NCBI RefSeq assembly: GCF_035918015.1
Contig: NZ_CP109132.1
Span: 434,001-498,000, forward strand
Source of the DNA: Streptomyces sp. NBC_01754
Lineage (GTDB): Bacteria > Actinomycetota > Actinomycetes > Streptomycetales > Streptomycetaceae
Length of the DNA: 64,000 bases
Reading direction: 5' to 3'
Shown here: one piece after another, positions 12,779 to 20,545 of the stretch
Layout of the letters: each line of letters opens with the position of its first letter
How positions within the stretch are numbered: the stretch's first letter is position 1
Translations under genes and position numbers: made by a program
Notes under the pieces: model-generated
Database searches by the model: none
What the model saw: only the letters and a program-made list of their open reading frames with translations
What the model was told of the DNA's origin: nothing

Positions 12779-12853
12779 GACTGCTCTCCTCCGGGCGCGT
12801 TGTGCGAGGTGACGGCAGCACGGGTCCGTGCCCGGGGCTGCCGGTGGGACACG

Positions 12854-13972
12854 TCAGGATTCGGTGGCCCGACGGTCGGTGATCAGGTCCATCTCCGCCT
12901 GGGCGAGGAACCGGGCGGCCTCCGGGTCGGTCGTCGGCAGGCCGTTCGCGCCGCCTTCGAGGAGCCGCCCGAGCATGGCCGCCTTGCGGGCACCGCCGAT
13001 GCCGAGCGCCTGGGCGGGCTGCGCGTCGAGGGGCCCGCTCACTTCGAGGAGGCGCACCACCACGTCGTCGCGCTGGAAGATGGTGCTGCTCTCGATGGGG
13101 CCGGCGACGTCCTCCGCCGCCTCCTCGTCCTGGCCGGCGAGGAGCCGGGCCAGCGCCATGCCGCAGCCTTCCTTCGCCTGGTAGAACAGCGCGTGCCGCT
13201 GGACGTCGTCCGCGGCGTACCGTCCGGCCTTCACGTGGTGGACGGTCGGCAGTGCCGCCCGGGTGAAGAACATCCGTGCGGAGTCCGGGTCGGACATGTC
13301 CCGGTCCTGCTCCAGGTAGGGGTTGATGGCCTCCTCGACGGCCCTGACCTCGGGCTGGCGGGAGACGTGACGCAGGGCGGCCATCAGGTCGCCCTCGACC
13401 TCGACCGCGCGTACGACACGGTTGCCGTACATGAAGAGCGAGGTGCGGCGCAGCCGGGTGTTCTCGTCGACCCGTGCCTGCGGGGAGTCGTAGTCGGCGA
13501 GGATCTTCGCGACGATGTCCTCCGTGCCGGGCTTCACCGTGAAGGTGAGTGCGTGGCGGACGATGCCGTCGCCCAGGCGCGGGGCGGACTGGAGGCGGCC
13601 CTTGGCGGGTTCGGGTCCGCTCTCGAAGGCGCGTCCGGTCTCGCGCAGCACGCTGAAGCGGAGCGAACGGGTGTCGCGTACGCAGCTGTGCAGGGGCTGG
13701 ACCGTCTCGACGTGCTCCTCGCTGTTCACCCAGGCGAGGAAGGGCGGCGCGCTCTCCCACTCGCTGGTGATGAGCCACTGTGAGGGGTTCTCGATGGACT
13801 GGCAGAGCTGGTCGCTGATGTGACCGGGGACCGACGCCACCTGGTTACGCATGTGCTCGTAGGCCTCGAGGAACTGGTTCTGGGCGCCGTCGTGCAGGTC
13901 CAGCAGCAGTATGACGCGGAGCCTCGAACCGTCGAAGGCGGACTGCGATATGCGTTCCGAGAGGGTTGTCAT
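12854..13972 (-). CDS. whiE-ORFI: Spore-pigment ORFI protein (ABM-type domain plus SchA/CurD-like domain)
   Basis: A 372-residue two-part protein and the first gene of the leftward pigment operon. Residues 1-110 resemble an antibiotic-biosynthesis-monooxygenase (ABM) dimeric barrel (RVILLLDLHDGAQNQFLEAY, ITSEWESAPPFLAWVNSEEH). The rest resembles the SchA/CurD-like family named after spore-pigment clusters, with another ABM-like stretch (VRHALTFTVKPGTEDIVAKI). A late oxidation or a structural role in pigment assembly is inferred, since no cofactor motif is visible. I chose ATG 13972 because GAAGGAGAG lies at the right distance. An upstream in-frame ATG at 14026 has no ribosome site. Confidence 0.88.
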   Translation of the reverse strand: MTTLSERISQSAFDGSRLRVILLLDLHDGAQNQFLEAYEHMRNQVASVPGHISDQLCQSIENPSQWLITSEWESAPPFLAWVNSEEHVETVQPLHSCVRDTRSLRFSVLRETGRAFESGPEPAKGRLQSAPRLGDGIVRHALTFTVKPGTEDIVAKILADYDSPQARVDENTRLRRTSLFMYGNRVVRAVEVEGDLMAALRHVSRQPEVRAVEEAINPYLEQDRDMSDPDSARMFFTRAALPTVHHVKAGRYAADDVQRHALFYQAKEGCGMALARLLAGQDEEAAEDVAGPIESSTIFQRDDVVVRLLEVSGPLDAQPAQALGIGGARKAAMLGRLLEGGANGLPTTDPEAARFLAQAEMDLITDRRATES

Positions 13973-14235
13973 CTTTCGCTCTCCTTCGAGACGGTGCGGC
14001 GGCCACGTCCGGTGGTCTGTCGTCATCCGTCGGTTTCGGTGACGTGGAAGCGGAGCCGGCCCCTGCCGGCCGATGCGTCTCCACCCGGCATCGCGGGCAT
14101 CGCTCCCGCGACTGATCGTGGAACGCCGTCGCGAACCGCGCGAGATTTATGAACCGTTCAGGTGAGGAGGTCACCGAAGTCCTCCTCCCAGGGCATGGAC
14201 ACTGCATCCGTCCTGCGTCCGAGCTGGAGCAACTG
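13973..14235. promoter_or_regulatory. Divergent promoter region of the spore-pigment cluster
   Basis: This 263-bp gap separates the leftward ORFI operon from the rightward hydroxylase gene, the arrangement of whiEP1/whiEP2 in S. coelicolor, where whiEP2 needs sigma-F. I could not identify confident -35/-10 elements. A 7-bp inverted repeat (gaggagg at 14164-14170, cctcctc at 14181-14187, 10-base loop) lies about 50 bp before the hydroxylase start. Confidence 0.55.
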
Positions 14236-15873
14236 ATGAACGAGAACGTCGACCACCACGTACCGGTCCTCATCGTGGGCGGCTCCCTGGTGGGCCTGTC
14301 CACCTCCCTCTTCCTGAGCCAGCTCGGCGTCCGCCACCTCCTGGTCGAGAAGCACGCGGGGACCTCGACCCACCCGCGGGGACGCGGCAACAACGTCCGC
14401 ACGATGGAGCTCTTCCGGACGGCGGGGGCGGAGCAGCTGATCCGGGACGCCGCTTCGGTACTGGCGGACAACCACGGCATCCTGCAGGCGGCCTCGCTCA
14501 CGGGGGACGACCAGGAGTGGCTGTTCAAGGAGATCGACCCCGGCGGCGGGCTGGCTCGGTTCAGCCCGAGTGGCTGGTGCCTGTGCAGCCAGAACGACCT
14601 GGAGCCCGTACTGGTCGAGCACGCCCGCGCCCAGGGCAGCGATCTGCGGTTCTCCGCCGAACTCCTCAGCTTCGACCAGGACACGGACGGGGTGAGCGCC
14701 GTGGTGAAGGACCGGGAGACCGGGGAGCACACCACGGTGCGCGCCGACTACCTCGTGGCGGCCGACGGACCGCGCAGCCCGGTCCGGGAGCAGTTGGGGA
14801 TCGGCCGGTCAGGGCTCGGGGACCTGTTCCACAATGTGAGCATCACCTTCCGGTCCCGGGATCTGGCGTCGGTGGTCGGCGAACGACGGTTCATCGTCTG
14901 CTACCTGACGAACCCGGAGGCGGACGGGGCGCTGCTGCCGGTGGACAACGAGGAGCGCTGGGTGTTCCACGCGCCGTGGAAGCCCGATCTCGGCGAGACG
15001 CTGGAGGACTTCACCGACGAGCGGTGCGCCGAGCACATCCGCAGGGCGGTCGGTGCGCCCGGTCTCGATGTCGAGATCACGGGGAAGGCTCCGTGGCACG
15101 CCGCGGAGCAGGTGGCCGAACGGTACGGCGTGGGCCGCGTCTTCCTGGCCGGTGACTCCGCCCACGAGATGTCCCCGACCGGGGCGTTCGGTTCGAACAC
15201 CGGTATCCAGGACGCCCACAACCTGGCATGGAAGCTGGCCGCCGTGGTGGGCGGGGAGGCCGGTCCCGGGCTTCTGGAGACGTACGAGGCGGAGCGGCTG
15301 CCGGTGGCGCGGGCCACGAGCGCGCGTGCGTCGGCCCGGTCGCAGGAGCACAGCCATCCGGGTTACGCGGGGACGCCGGGGCCGGTCGGCGGGCGCAGGG
15401 GCGGCATGCTGACGGTGGCCCTGGGTTACCGGTATGTGCGGGGTGCGGTGCTGGGAGTGGACCCACGTCTGCCGGTGGTGCCCGAGGGCATGGACCTGAT
15501 GGGCGAGCCCGGCACCCGTGCCCCACACCTGTGGGTGCGCCGGGACGGTGCGCGCCTGTCGACCCTGGATCTCTACGAACGGTCGTTCGTGCTGCTCTGC
15601 GACGCCGGGCATCCCCACTGGCGCGCGGCGGCGGGCCGGGTCGCGGAACGGCTGGGCATCCGCCTGGACGCGTACACCGTCGGCCCGGGCACGAAGGCGG
15701 ATCTGGTGTCCGAGGACGGGGTGGACTGGGCCACCGCGCACGGCGCGGGTGCGGAAGGCGCCGTGCTGGTGCGCCCTGACGGCTTCGTGGCCTGGCGCTC
15801 ACCGGGCGCGGTGCCGGACGGCCCGGAGGCCGCGCTCCACGACGTCCTCACGGCCCTGCTGTACCGGGCTTGA
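14236..15873 (+). CDS. whiE-ORFVIII: FAD-dependent polyketide hydroxylase (WhiE ORFVIII type)
   Basis: An aromatic-hydroxylase-type flavoprotein monooxygenase of 545 residues. The FAD ADP-binding motif is VLIVGGSLVGLSTSLFLSQL near the N-terminus, followed by VEKHAG. The DG motif is YLVAADGPRSPVREQLG and the second FAD motif is VFLAGDSAHEMSPTGAFGSN, after which NTGIQDAHNLAWKL follows. The C-terminal thioredoxin-like domain seen in the PgaE/MtmOIV group is also present. It should hydroxylate the polyketide aromatic core using NAD(P)H and O2. It diverges from the main operon exactly as whiE ORFVIII does. The ATG at 14236 has ggag 7 bp upstream. A farther ATG at 14149 would add 29 unlikely residues. 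Confidence 0.93.
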   Translation: MNENVDHHVPVLIVGGSLVGLSTSLFLSQLGVRHLLVEKHAGTSTHPRGRGNNVRTMELFRTAGAEQLIRDAASVLADNHGILQAASLTGDDQEWLFKEIDPGGGLARFSPSGWCLCSQNDLEPVLVEHARAQGSDLRFSAELLSFDQDTDGVSAVVKDRETGEHTTVRADYLVAADGPRSPVREQLGIGRSGLGDLFHNVSITFRSRDLASVVGERRFIVCYLTNPEADGALLPVDNEERWVFHAPWKPDLGETLEDFTDERCAEHIRRAVGAPGLDVEITGKAPWHAAEQVAERYGVGRVFLAGDSAHEMSPTGAFGSNTGIQDAHNLAWKLAAVVGGEAGPGLLETYEAERLPVARATSARASARSQEHSHPGYAGTPGPVGGRRGGMLTVALGYRYVRGAVLGVDPRLPVVPEGMDLMGEPGTRAPHLWVRRDGARLSTLDLYERSFVLLCDAGHPHWRAAAGRVAERLGIRLDAYTVGPGTKADLVSEDGVDWATAHGAGAEGAVLVRPDGFVAWRSPGAVPDGPEAALHDVLTALLYRA

Positions 15874-16066
15874 CGCACGCCGGGGGCCGCGGCACGCGGT
15901 TCTGGGCACGCCGCCCCGTGTTTTCCCGACGGAGCCGAGGCGCCCGCGGCGTACTCCGCCGCTCCGCATCGGTCCTGGTGGTGGGTGCGGCGTCCTTGTC
16001 ACGCCTCGTCGGCCGCTCCTCCCAGTCATGGGACTGTGAAACGTCGTTCGGCAGACCCGTTTCCCG

Positions 16067-16680
16067 CTACCCGGGCTCGGGCTCCGGCTCGGTGAACGCT
16101 TGCCGGCTGTGCACGAGCAACTCACGCACCGCGGAGCCGTGCGTGCTCTTCCAGATCAGGGCGAGCAGAGCGGGTGTTTCGACGTCGTCGATGGTGCGGG
16201 CGATGAGCCCGTCGCGACAGCTCTTGGCCATCGAGTCGCTGAGGATGGCGACGGCGAGTCCGCGGGCTGCGAGGCCTGCGACGGCATCAGCGGCGCCTGC
16301 TTGCAGCGTGATCGCGGGTTGAAGGCTCTGTGCGGCGCAGGCAAGGTCGAATACTGTGCGCAGGCCCGTACCGGGTGGCATGCACACGATTGGGTGGGCG
16401 ACGACGTCGCGCAGGGAGACCCGTCGCTGTTCCGCCAACGGGTGCCCGGCCGGAACTCCTACGACGAGCCGCTCACTGACGAGGGTCAGCGCGTCCAGCC
16501 CGTCGGGGGTGGCGGTCGCGGTCCCGATGAGAGCCAGATCCACGGTGCCGGCGCGGGCCCAGGTCGCCCGGCGCCAGCCGGACGGAAGCTGGTTGCGCCT
16601 GCTCGACCAGCCCGAGTTCGTCCCGCCCACCCGCTGAACCTCGCCCACCGTCAGGCCATGCGGCCACCGGCCTCGTGCAC
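16067..16680 (-). pseudogene. Decayed LysR-type regulator (effector domain remnant)
   Basis: The minus strand encodes the effector-binding half of a LysR regulator. It has GTVDLALIGTATATPDGL, LVVGVPAGHPLAEQRRVSL, AHPIVCMPPGTGLRTVFDLA and VAGLAARGLAVAILSDS, ending in FTEPEPEPG. Upstream the homology breaks. VGGTNSG continues naturally only in another frame as LGLVEQAQ, and no helix-turn-helix domain is found before the next gene. A functional LysR protein is about 300 residues, and here only about 170 are readable. I interpret it as a frameshifted, N-terminally deleted remnant. Its former target may have been the divergent ligase gene, but nothing proves that. Confidence 0.7.
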
Positions 16681-16866
16681 GGAGACCGGCGCAACCAGGG
16701 CGCACGCGCCCGAGGACGCCGGACCCGGACCGCGGCCGCCTGTCGACCGACGTCGCGCCCACGGCGAATCGCGGGAGGCCGCCGGTCCCGCCGGAGGTTG
16801 TCCACAGGCGCGATCCTCCCCCTTGCCAGGAAGAGCCCCTTCCTGAATTACTGCTCCCAGGAAGAT

Positions 16867-16884
16867 CGACCGAATGATCGGTCG
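16867..16884. promoter_or_regulatory. Operator-like palindrome upstream of paaK
   Basis: A perfect 7-bp inverted repeat around 4 bases, cgaccga-atga-tcggtcg, ends 24 bp before the ligase ATG. Its size and ACCGA/TCGGT half-sites suit a TetR-family dimer, the regulator type that often controls phenylacetate genes. The regulator itself is not in the window. Confidence 0.5.
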
Positions 16885-16908
16885 CCCGTTTCGGGAGAGG
16901 AGCTCCGC

Positions 16909-18240
16909 ATGGCGGCGCTGCTGGACGACACCGAGCGGCTCGGCCGCGAGGAACTGGAGGAGTTGCAGCTTCGGCGGCTGAGGGCCACGCTGCGGCACGC
17001 CTACGAGCATGTCGGTTTCTACCGGAAGGCCTTCGACGAGGCCCGTGTCCGGCCGGACGACTGCCGTACTCTCGCGGATCTCGCCCGTTTCCCGTTCACC
17101 GTCAAGGCGCATCTGCGCGACCACTACCCGTTCGGGATGTTCGCGGTCCCGGAGGACCGGATCCGGCGGATCCACGCGTCCAGCGGGACCACCGGGCGGC
17201 CCACGGTGGTGGGATACACCGAACGGGATCTGAACACCTGGGCCGAGGTGGTCGCCCGGTCGATCAGGGCGGCGGGCGGGCGGCCAGGTCACAAGGTCCA
17301 TGTGGCGTACGGATACGGGCTGTTCACGGGAGGGCTGGGGGCGCATTACGGCGCGGAACGCCTGGGCTGCACCGTGATCCCCGCCTCCGGTGGGATGACC
17401 TCCCGTCAGGTACAGCTGATCCAGGACTTCCGGCCCGAGATCATCATGATCACGCCGTCGTACATGCTGACCCTGCTGGACGAGTTCGAGCGGCAGGGCG
17501 TCGACCCCCGTTCGACGTCGCTCAGGATCGGGATCTTCGGGGCCGAGCCCTGGACCGGGCGGATGAGGGAGGAGATCGAGGAGCGGTTCGCGATCGACGC
17601 GGTCGACATCTACGGGCTGTCCGAGGTGATGGGCCCCGGAGTGGCGCAGGAGTGTGTGGAGACGAAGGACGGCCTGCACGTGTGGGAGGACCACTTCTAT
17701 CCCGAGGTCGTCGACCCGTCCACCGGCGAGGTGCTGCCGGACGGGGAGGAGGGCGAGCTGGTGTTCACCTCACTCACCAAGGAGGCCATGCCCGTGATCC
17801 GCTACCGGACCCGTGACCTGACGCGGCTGCTGCCCGGGACGGCGCGTTCCTTCCGGCGGATGGAGAAGGTCACGGGGCGCAGCGACGACATGGTGGTCCT
17901 GCGGGGGATAAACCTCTTCCCCACCCAGATCGAGGAGATCGTGCTCCGCACCCCCGGGGTGGCTCCGCACTTCCAGCTGCGGCTGACCCGACCGGGCCGT
18001 CTGGACGCGCTGACCGTGCGGGCGGAGGCACGGGCGGACGCAACGGCCGACGAGCGCGAGGTGGCCGCGCGGTCGATCGCGGCGGCCGTGAAGGGCGGGG
18101 TCGGGGTGAGTGTCGCGGTGGAGATCGTGGATCCGGAGACCCTTGAACGATCTGCCGGAAAGATCAATCGGATCGTGGACCTCCGGGGCACCGGCGAAGA
18201 CATACGGCCGCTCGGGCCCTCACCGTCCTCGGTCGGGTGA
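16909..18240 (+). CDS. paaK: Phenylacetate-CoA ligase family protein
   Basis: An ANL-superfamily acid-CoA ligase of the PaaK branch with 443 residues, the usual family length. It would activate phenylacetate or a related aryl acid to the CoA thioester with ATP. The P-loop-like A3 motif is HASSGTTGRPTVVGYT, the PaaK-typical HVAYGYGLFTGGLGAHYGAE follows, and FGAEPWTGRMREEIE and YGLSEVMGPGVAQEC are the A4/A5-type motifs. The C-lid has VTGRSDDMVVLRGINLFPTQ, and the conserved Lys is in ERSAGKINRIVD. No other paa genes are nearby, so it may serve another aryl acid. GGGAGAGGAG precedes the ATG at 16909. It converges on another acyl-CoA synthetase gene. Confidence 0.9.
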   Translation: MAALLDDTERLGREELEELQLRRLRATLRHAYEHVGFYRKAFDEARVRPDDCRTLADLARFPFTVKAHLRDHYPFGMFAVPEDRIRRIHASSGTTGRPTVVGYTERDLNTWAEVVARSIRAAGGRPGHKVHVAYGYGLFTGGLGAHYGAERLGCTVIPASGGMTSRQVQLIQDFRPEIIMITPSYMLTLLDEFERQGVDPRSTSLRIGIFGAEPWTGRMREEIEERFAIDAVDIYGLSEVMGPGVAQECVETKDGLHVWEDHFYPEVVDPSTGEVLPDGEEGELVFTSLTKEAMPVIRYRTRDLTRLLPGTARSFRRMEKVTGRSDDMVVLRGINLFPTQIEEIVLRTPGVAPHFQLRLTRPGRLDALTVRAEARADATADEREVAARSIAAAVKGGVGVSVAVEIVDPETLERSAGKINRIVDLRGTGEDIRPLGPSPSSVG

Positions 18241-18426
18241 GGGCGGTGAGGGGCAGTGAGAGCGGTGAGGGAGCTTCGTCCAGACAGTAGGGGGCTGGGT
18301 CCGGGGCCCCGGTCCGCGCCCGGTTGGCCGTTCACACGGATCACCGGCGGGGATCCTGTGCGGCGGACGACGAGGAGAGGGTGGGCGGGGCGGGCCGGCC
18401 GGGCCGCGTGGTCCGTCCTCCGCCGG

Positions 18427-19938
18427 TCAGGCACCTGTCGCGGAGAACCGGTCCCGCAGTTCTCTCTTCAGGATCTTGCCACTGGCGTTGCGCGGGAGCT
18501 CGTCCACGAACAGGACCCGCTTGGGGGCCTTGAAGTGGGCCAGGTGCTCGCGGGCGTGCTCGATCAGCTCTCGTTCGGTGGCCTCCTCACGGAGGACGAC
18601 GATCGCGGTGACCGCTTCGATCCAGCGTTCGTCGGGCAGCCCCACCACCGCGGTCTCGGCAACCGCCGCATGGGTGTACAAGGCATCCTCCACCTGGCGG
18701 GAGGCGACGAGAACACCACCGGAGTTGATGACGTCCTTCACCCGGTCGACGACGGTGAAGTAGCCCTCGGAGTCCCGCACCGCCAGGTCGCCCGAGTGGA
18801 ACCAGCCGTTGCGGAACGCCTCCGCGCTCTCCTCGGGCTTGTCCCAGTAGCCCCGGCACAGCTGGGGCGAGCGGTAGACCACCTCTCCGGCCGTTCCCTC
18901 CGGCACCTCCGCGTCCTGCTCGTCGACGACCTTTGCCTCGACGAAGAGGACCGGGCGGCCGCAGGAGTCCATCCGGCCGTCGTGTTCGTCCGGACCCAGG
19001 ACCATGGCGAGCGGCCCGATCTCGCTCTGTCCGAAGCAGTTGTAGAACGCCAGCTCCGGCAGGCGTGCGCGCAGCCGTTCCAGCACCGGCACCGGCATGA
19101 TCGACGCCCCGTAGTACGCCTTGCGCAGGGCTCCGAGTTCTCGGGTGGCGAAGTCCGGGTGGTTGGCGAGGCCGATCCAGACGGTCGGCGGGGCGAAGAG
19201 GCTGTCCGCCTGCCCGGCCTCGACGAGGTCGAAGATCCGGCCCGGGTCGGGCGCGTCCAGAATCGTGTTCTCGGCCCCCACGGCGAGGTAAGGAAGGAGG
19301 AAGACGTGCATCTGCGCGGAGTGGTAGAGCGGCAGCGAGTGGACGGGCCGGTCGGTGGCACGCAGATCGAGTGCGGTGACGGCGCTGACGTACTCGTGGA
19401 CCAGCGCTCCATGCGTCATCATCGCCCCCTTGGGCTGGGCGGTGGTGCCGGAGGTGTACAGCAGCTGCACCAGGTCGTCGGCGCCCGGAGCACGTTCGGG
19501 GGTGAACGGGCGAGGGGTGTCCAGTTCGCCGAGGAGCGAGTCGGGGGCGTCGCGCAGCGCGCGCACCGCGTATCCCTCGGGAATGCGCGGAGCGAGGACG
19601 GGGTCGGTGAGGACGAGCGAGCTTCCGGACTGGCCGAGGATGTACGCGAGGTCCTCGCCCGTCAGGTTCTGGTTGACCGGGACGTGGATCAGCCCCGCGC
19701 GGGCGCATGCCAGATAGGCGATCAGGTAGACGTCGGAGTTGTTGGCGTAGGAGGCGACCCTGTCGCCGGGGCGCAGCCCGTGCCCGGCGGTGAGAACGGC
19801 GGCCGCCGTGCTGACCGCCGCGTCCAGGGCCCGGTAGCTCCATGTCCGTCCGGCGTACCGCACGGCGGTGTGCCCGGGGGTGCGCCGTGCGCTACGCGCC
19901 ACGACTGCGTCGACTGTGCTGCTGCGTACACCGCTCAT
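18427..19938 (-). CDS. Acyl-CoA synthetase (AMP-dependent, class I)
   Basis: A 503-residue AMP-forming acyl-CoA ligase. The ATP-binding motif LLYTSGTTAQPKGAMMTH (A3), YNCFGQSEIGPLA (A5), the hinge YFTVVDRVKDVINSGG (A8) and the catalytic Lys in LPRNASGKILKRELRDRF (A10) are all present, so it should be active. The spacing and the MSGVRSSTVDAVVARSARRTP start fit fatty-acyl or medium-chain acyl-CoA synthetases, and the substrate is not predictable. It reads leftward, convergent with paaK across 186 bp. Its upstream region contains the tandem repeat blocks. Confidence 0.88.
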   Translation of the reverse strand: MSGVRSSTVDAVVARSARRTPGHTAVRYAGRTWSYRALDAAVSTAAAVLTAGHGLRPGDRVASYANNSDVYLIAYLACARAGLIHVPVNQNLTGEDLAYILGQSGSSLVLTDPVLAPRIPEGYAVRALRDAPDSLLGELDTPRPFTPERAPGADDLVQLLYTSGTTAQPKGAMMTHGALVHEYVSAVTALDLRATDRPVHSLPLYHSAQMHVFLLPYLAVGAENTILDAPDPGRIFDLVEAGQADSLFAPPTVWIGLANHPDFATRELGALRKAYYGASIMPVPVLERLRARLPELAFYNCFGQSEIGPLAMVLGPDEHDGRMDSCGRPVLFVEAKVVDEQDAEVPEGTAGEVVYRSPQLCRGYWDKPEESAEAFRNGWFHSGDLAVRDSEGYFTVVDRVKDVINSGGVLVASRQVEDALYTHAAVAETAVVGLPDERWIEAVTAIVVLREEATERELIEHAREHLAHFKAPKRVLFVDELPRNASGKILKRELRDRFSATGA

Positions 19939-20017
19939 GGCGTGATCCTGGGTGGCCCGGCGTCAGGGGTCAAGGGCTGGATACCACCGACCTGCGGAAA
20001 GGCGGGCGCACGGACGG

Positions 20018-20070
20018 GGCGGCGAGGCGGCGAGGCGGCGAGGCGGCGAGGCGGCGAGGCGGCGAGGCGG
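20018..20070. repeat. Tandem 8-bp repeat (GGCGGCGA)n
   Basis: Six exact copies of ggcggcga (20018-20065) plus five bases of a seventh. The block lies about 80 bp upstream of the acyl-CoA synthetase start, so copy-number changes could alter spacing in its leader. Confidence 0.9.
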
Positions 20071-20125
20071 ACGGTGAGCATGCGGCGGGTTCCGTCGCCC
20101 CCGCCGTCGCCTGCTCCGCTCCGCT

Positions 20126-20175
20126 CGGCTCGGCTCGGCTCGGCTCGGCTCGGCTCGGCTCGGCTCGGCTCGGCT
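20126..20175. repeat. Tandem 5-bp repeat (CGGCT)10
   Basis: Ten uninterrupted copies of cggct, preceded by two degenerate copies (ccgct). The pure array is a candidate slippage locus between two divergent genes. Confidence 0.93.
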
Positions 20176-20545
20176 GCGGAAGTCTGCGGACCACTGCCGC
20201 GATCACCAGCACCGCGACGGTCCACCGGTCGGCGGGGACCATGTCGTTCGCGCCCGCGTTCACGGCCCGAGGGCCGCCCCTGAGGAGGTGGTGGATCGCC
20301 CGGTGGGGAGCTGCCGGGGACCGGCGGATCTCGGCATACCCGTGATTCACGGTCGCGAACATTGGGCGGCCCACGCACGGCATGTAGTTGATGCCTCGTC
20401 AGATTCTTTGTTCTCTCAGGGGCATACGGCGCGACGAGGGTGACAGTAATCTCTGCTTCGGCAGGAATTTTCACACGCGGACGTCATTTCGAAAATTACT
20501 TTCGTGCCGGTGTCGCGATGACCACGTGAAGGGAAGGGGTTCCGG

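Larger units (their letters stand above)
19939..20545. other. 607-bp intergenic region with tandem repeats
   Basis: A divergent gap between the acyl-CoA synthetase and serine hydrolase genes. The left part holds two simple-sequence blocks. The right part (about 20,340-20,520) is less GC-rich, with runs such as gattctttgttctctc and gaaaattactttcg, and probably carries the serine hydrolase promoter. No credible gene is seen. A minus-strand reading from 20383 gives MPCVGRPMFATVNHGY and then decays into repeat-encoded SRAEP peptides. Confidence 0.55.

Noticed and set aside
19939..20545. Insertion-sequence remnant or phase-variable gene encoded by the repeats
   Set aside because: No terminal inverted repeats, target duplication or transposase motif. 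The SRAEP-type peptide is a by-product of the CGGCT array.
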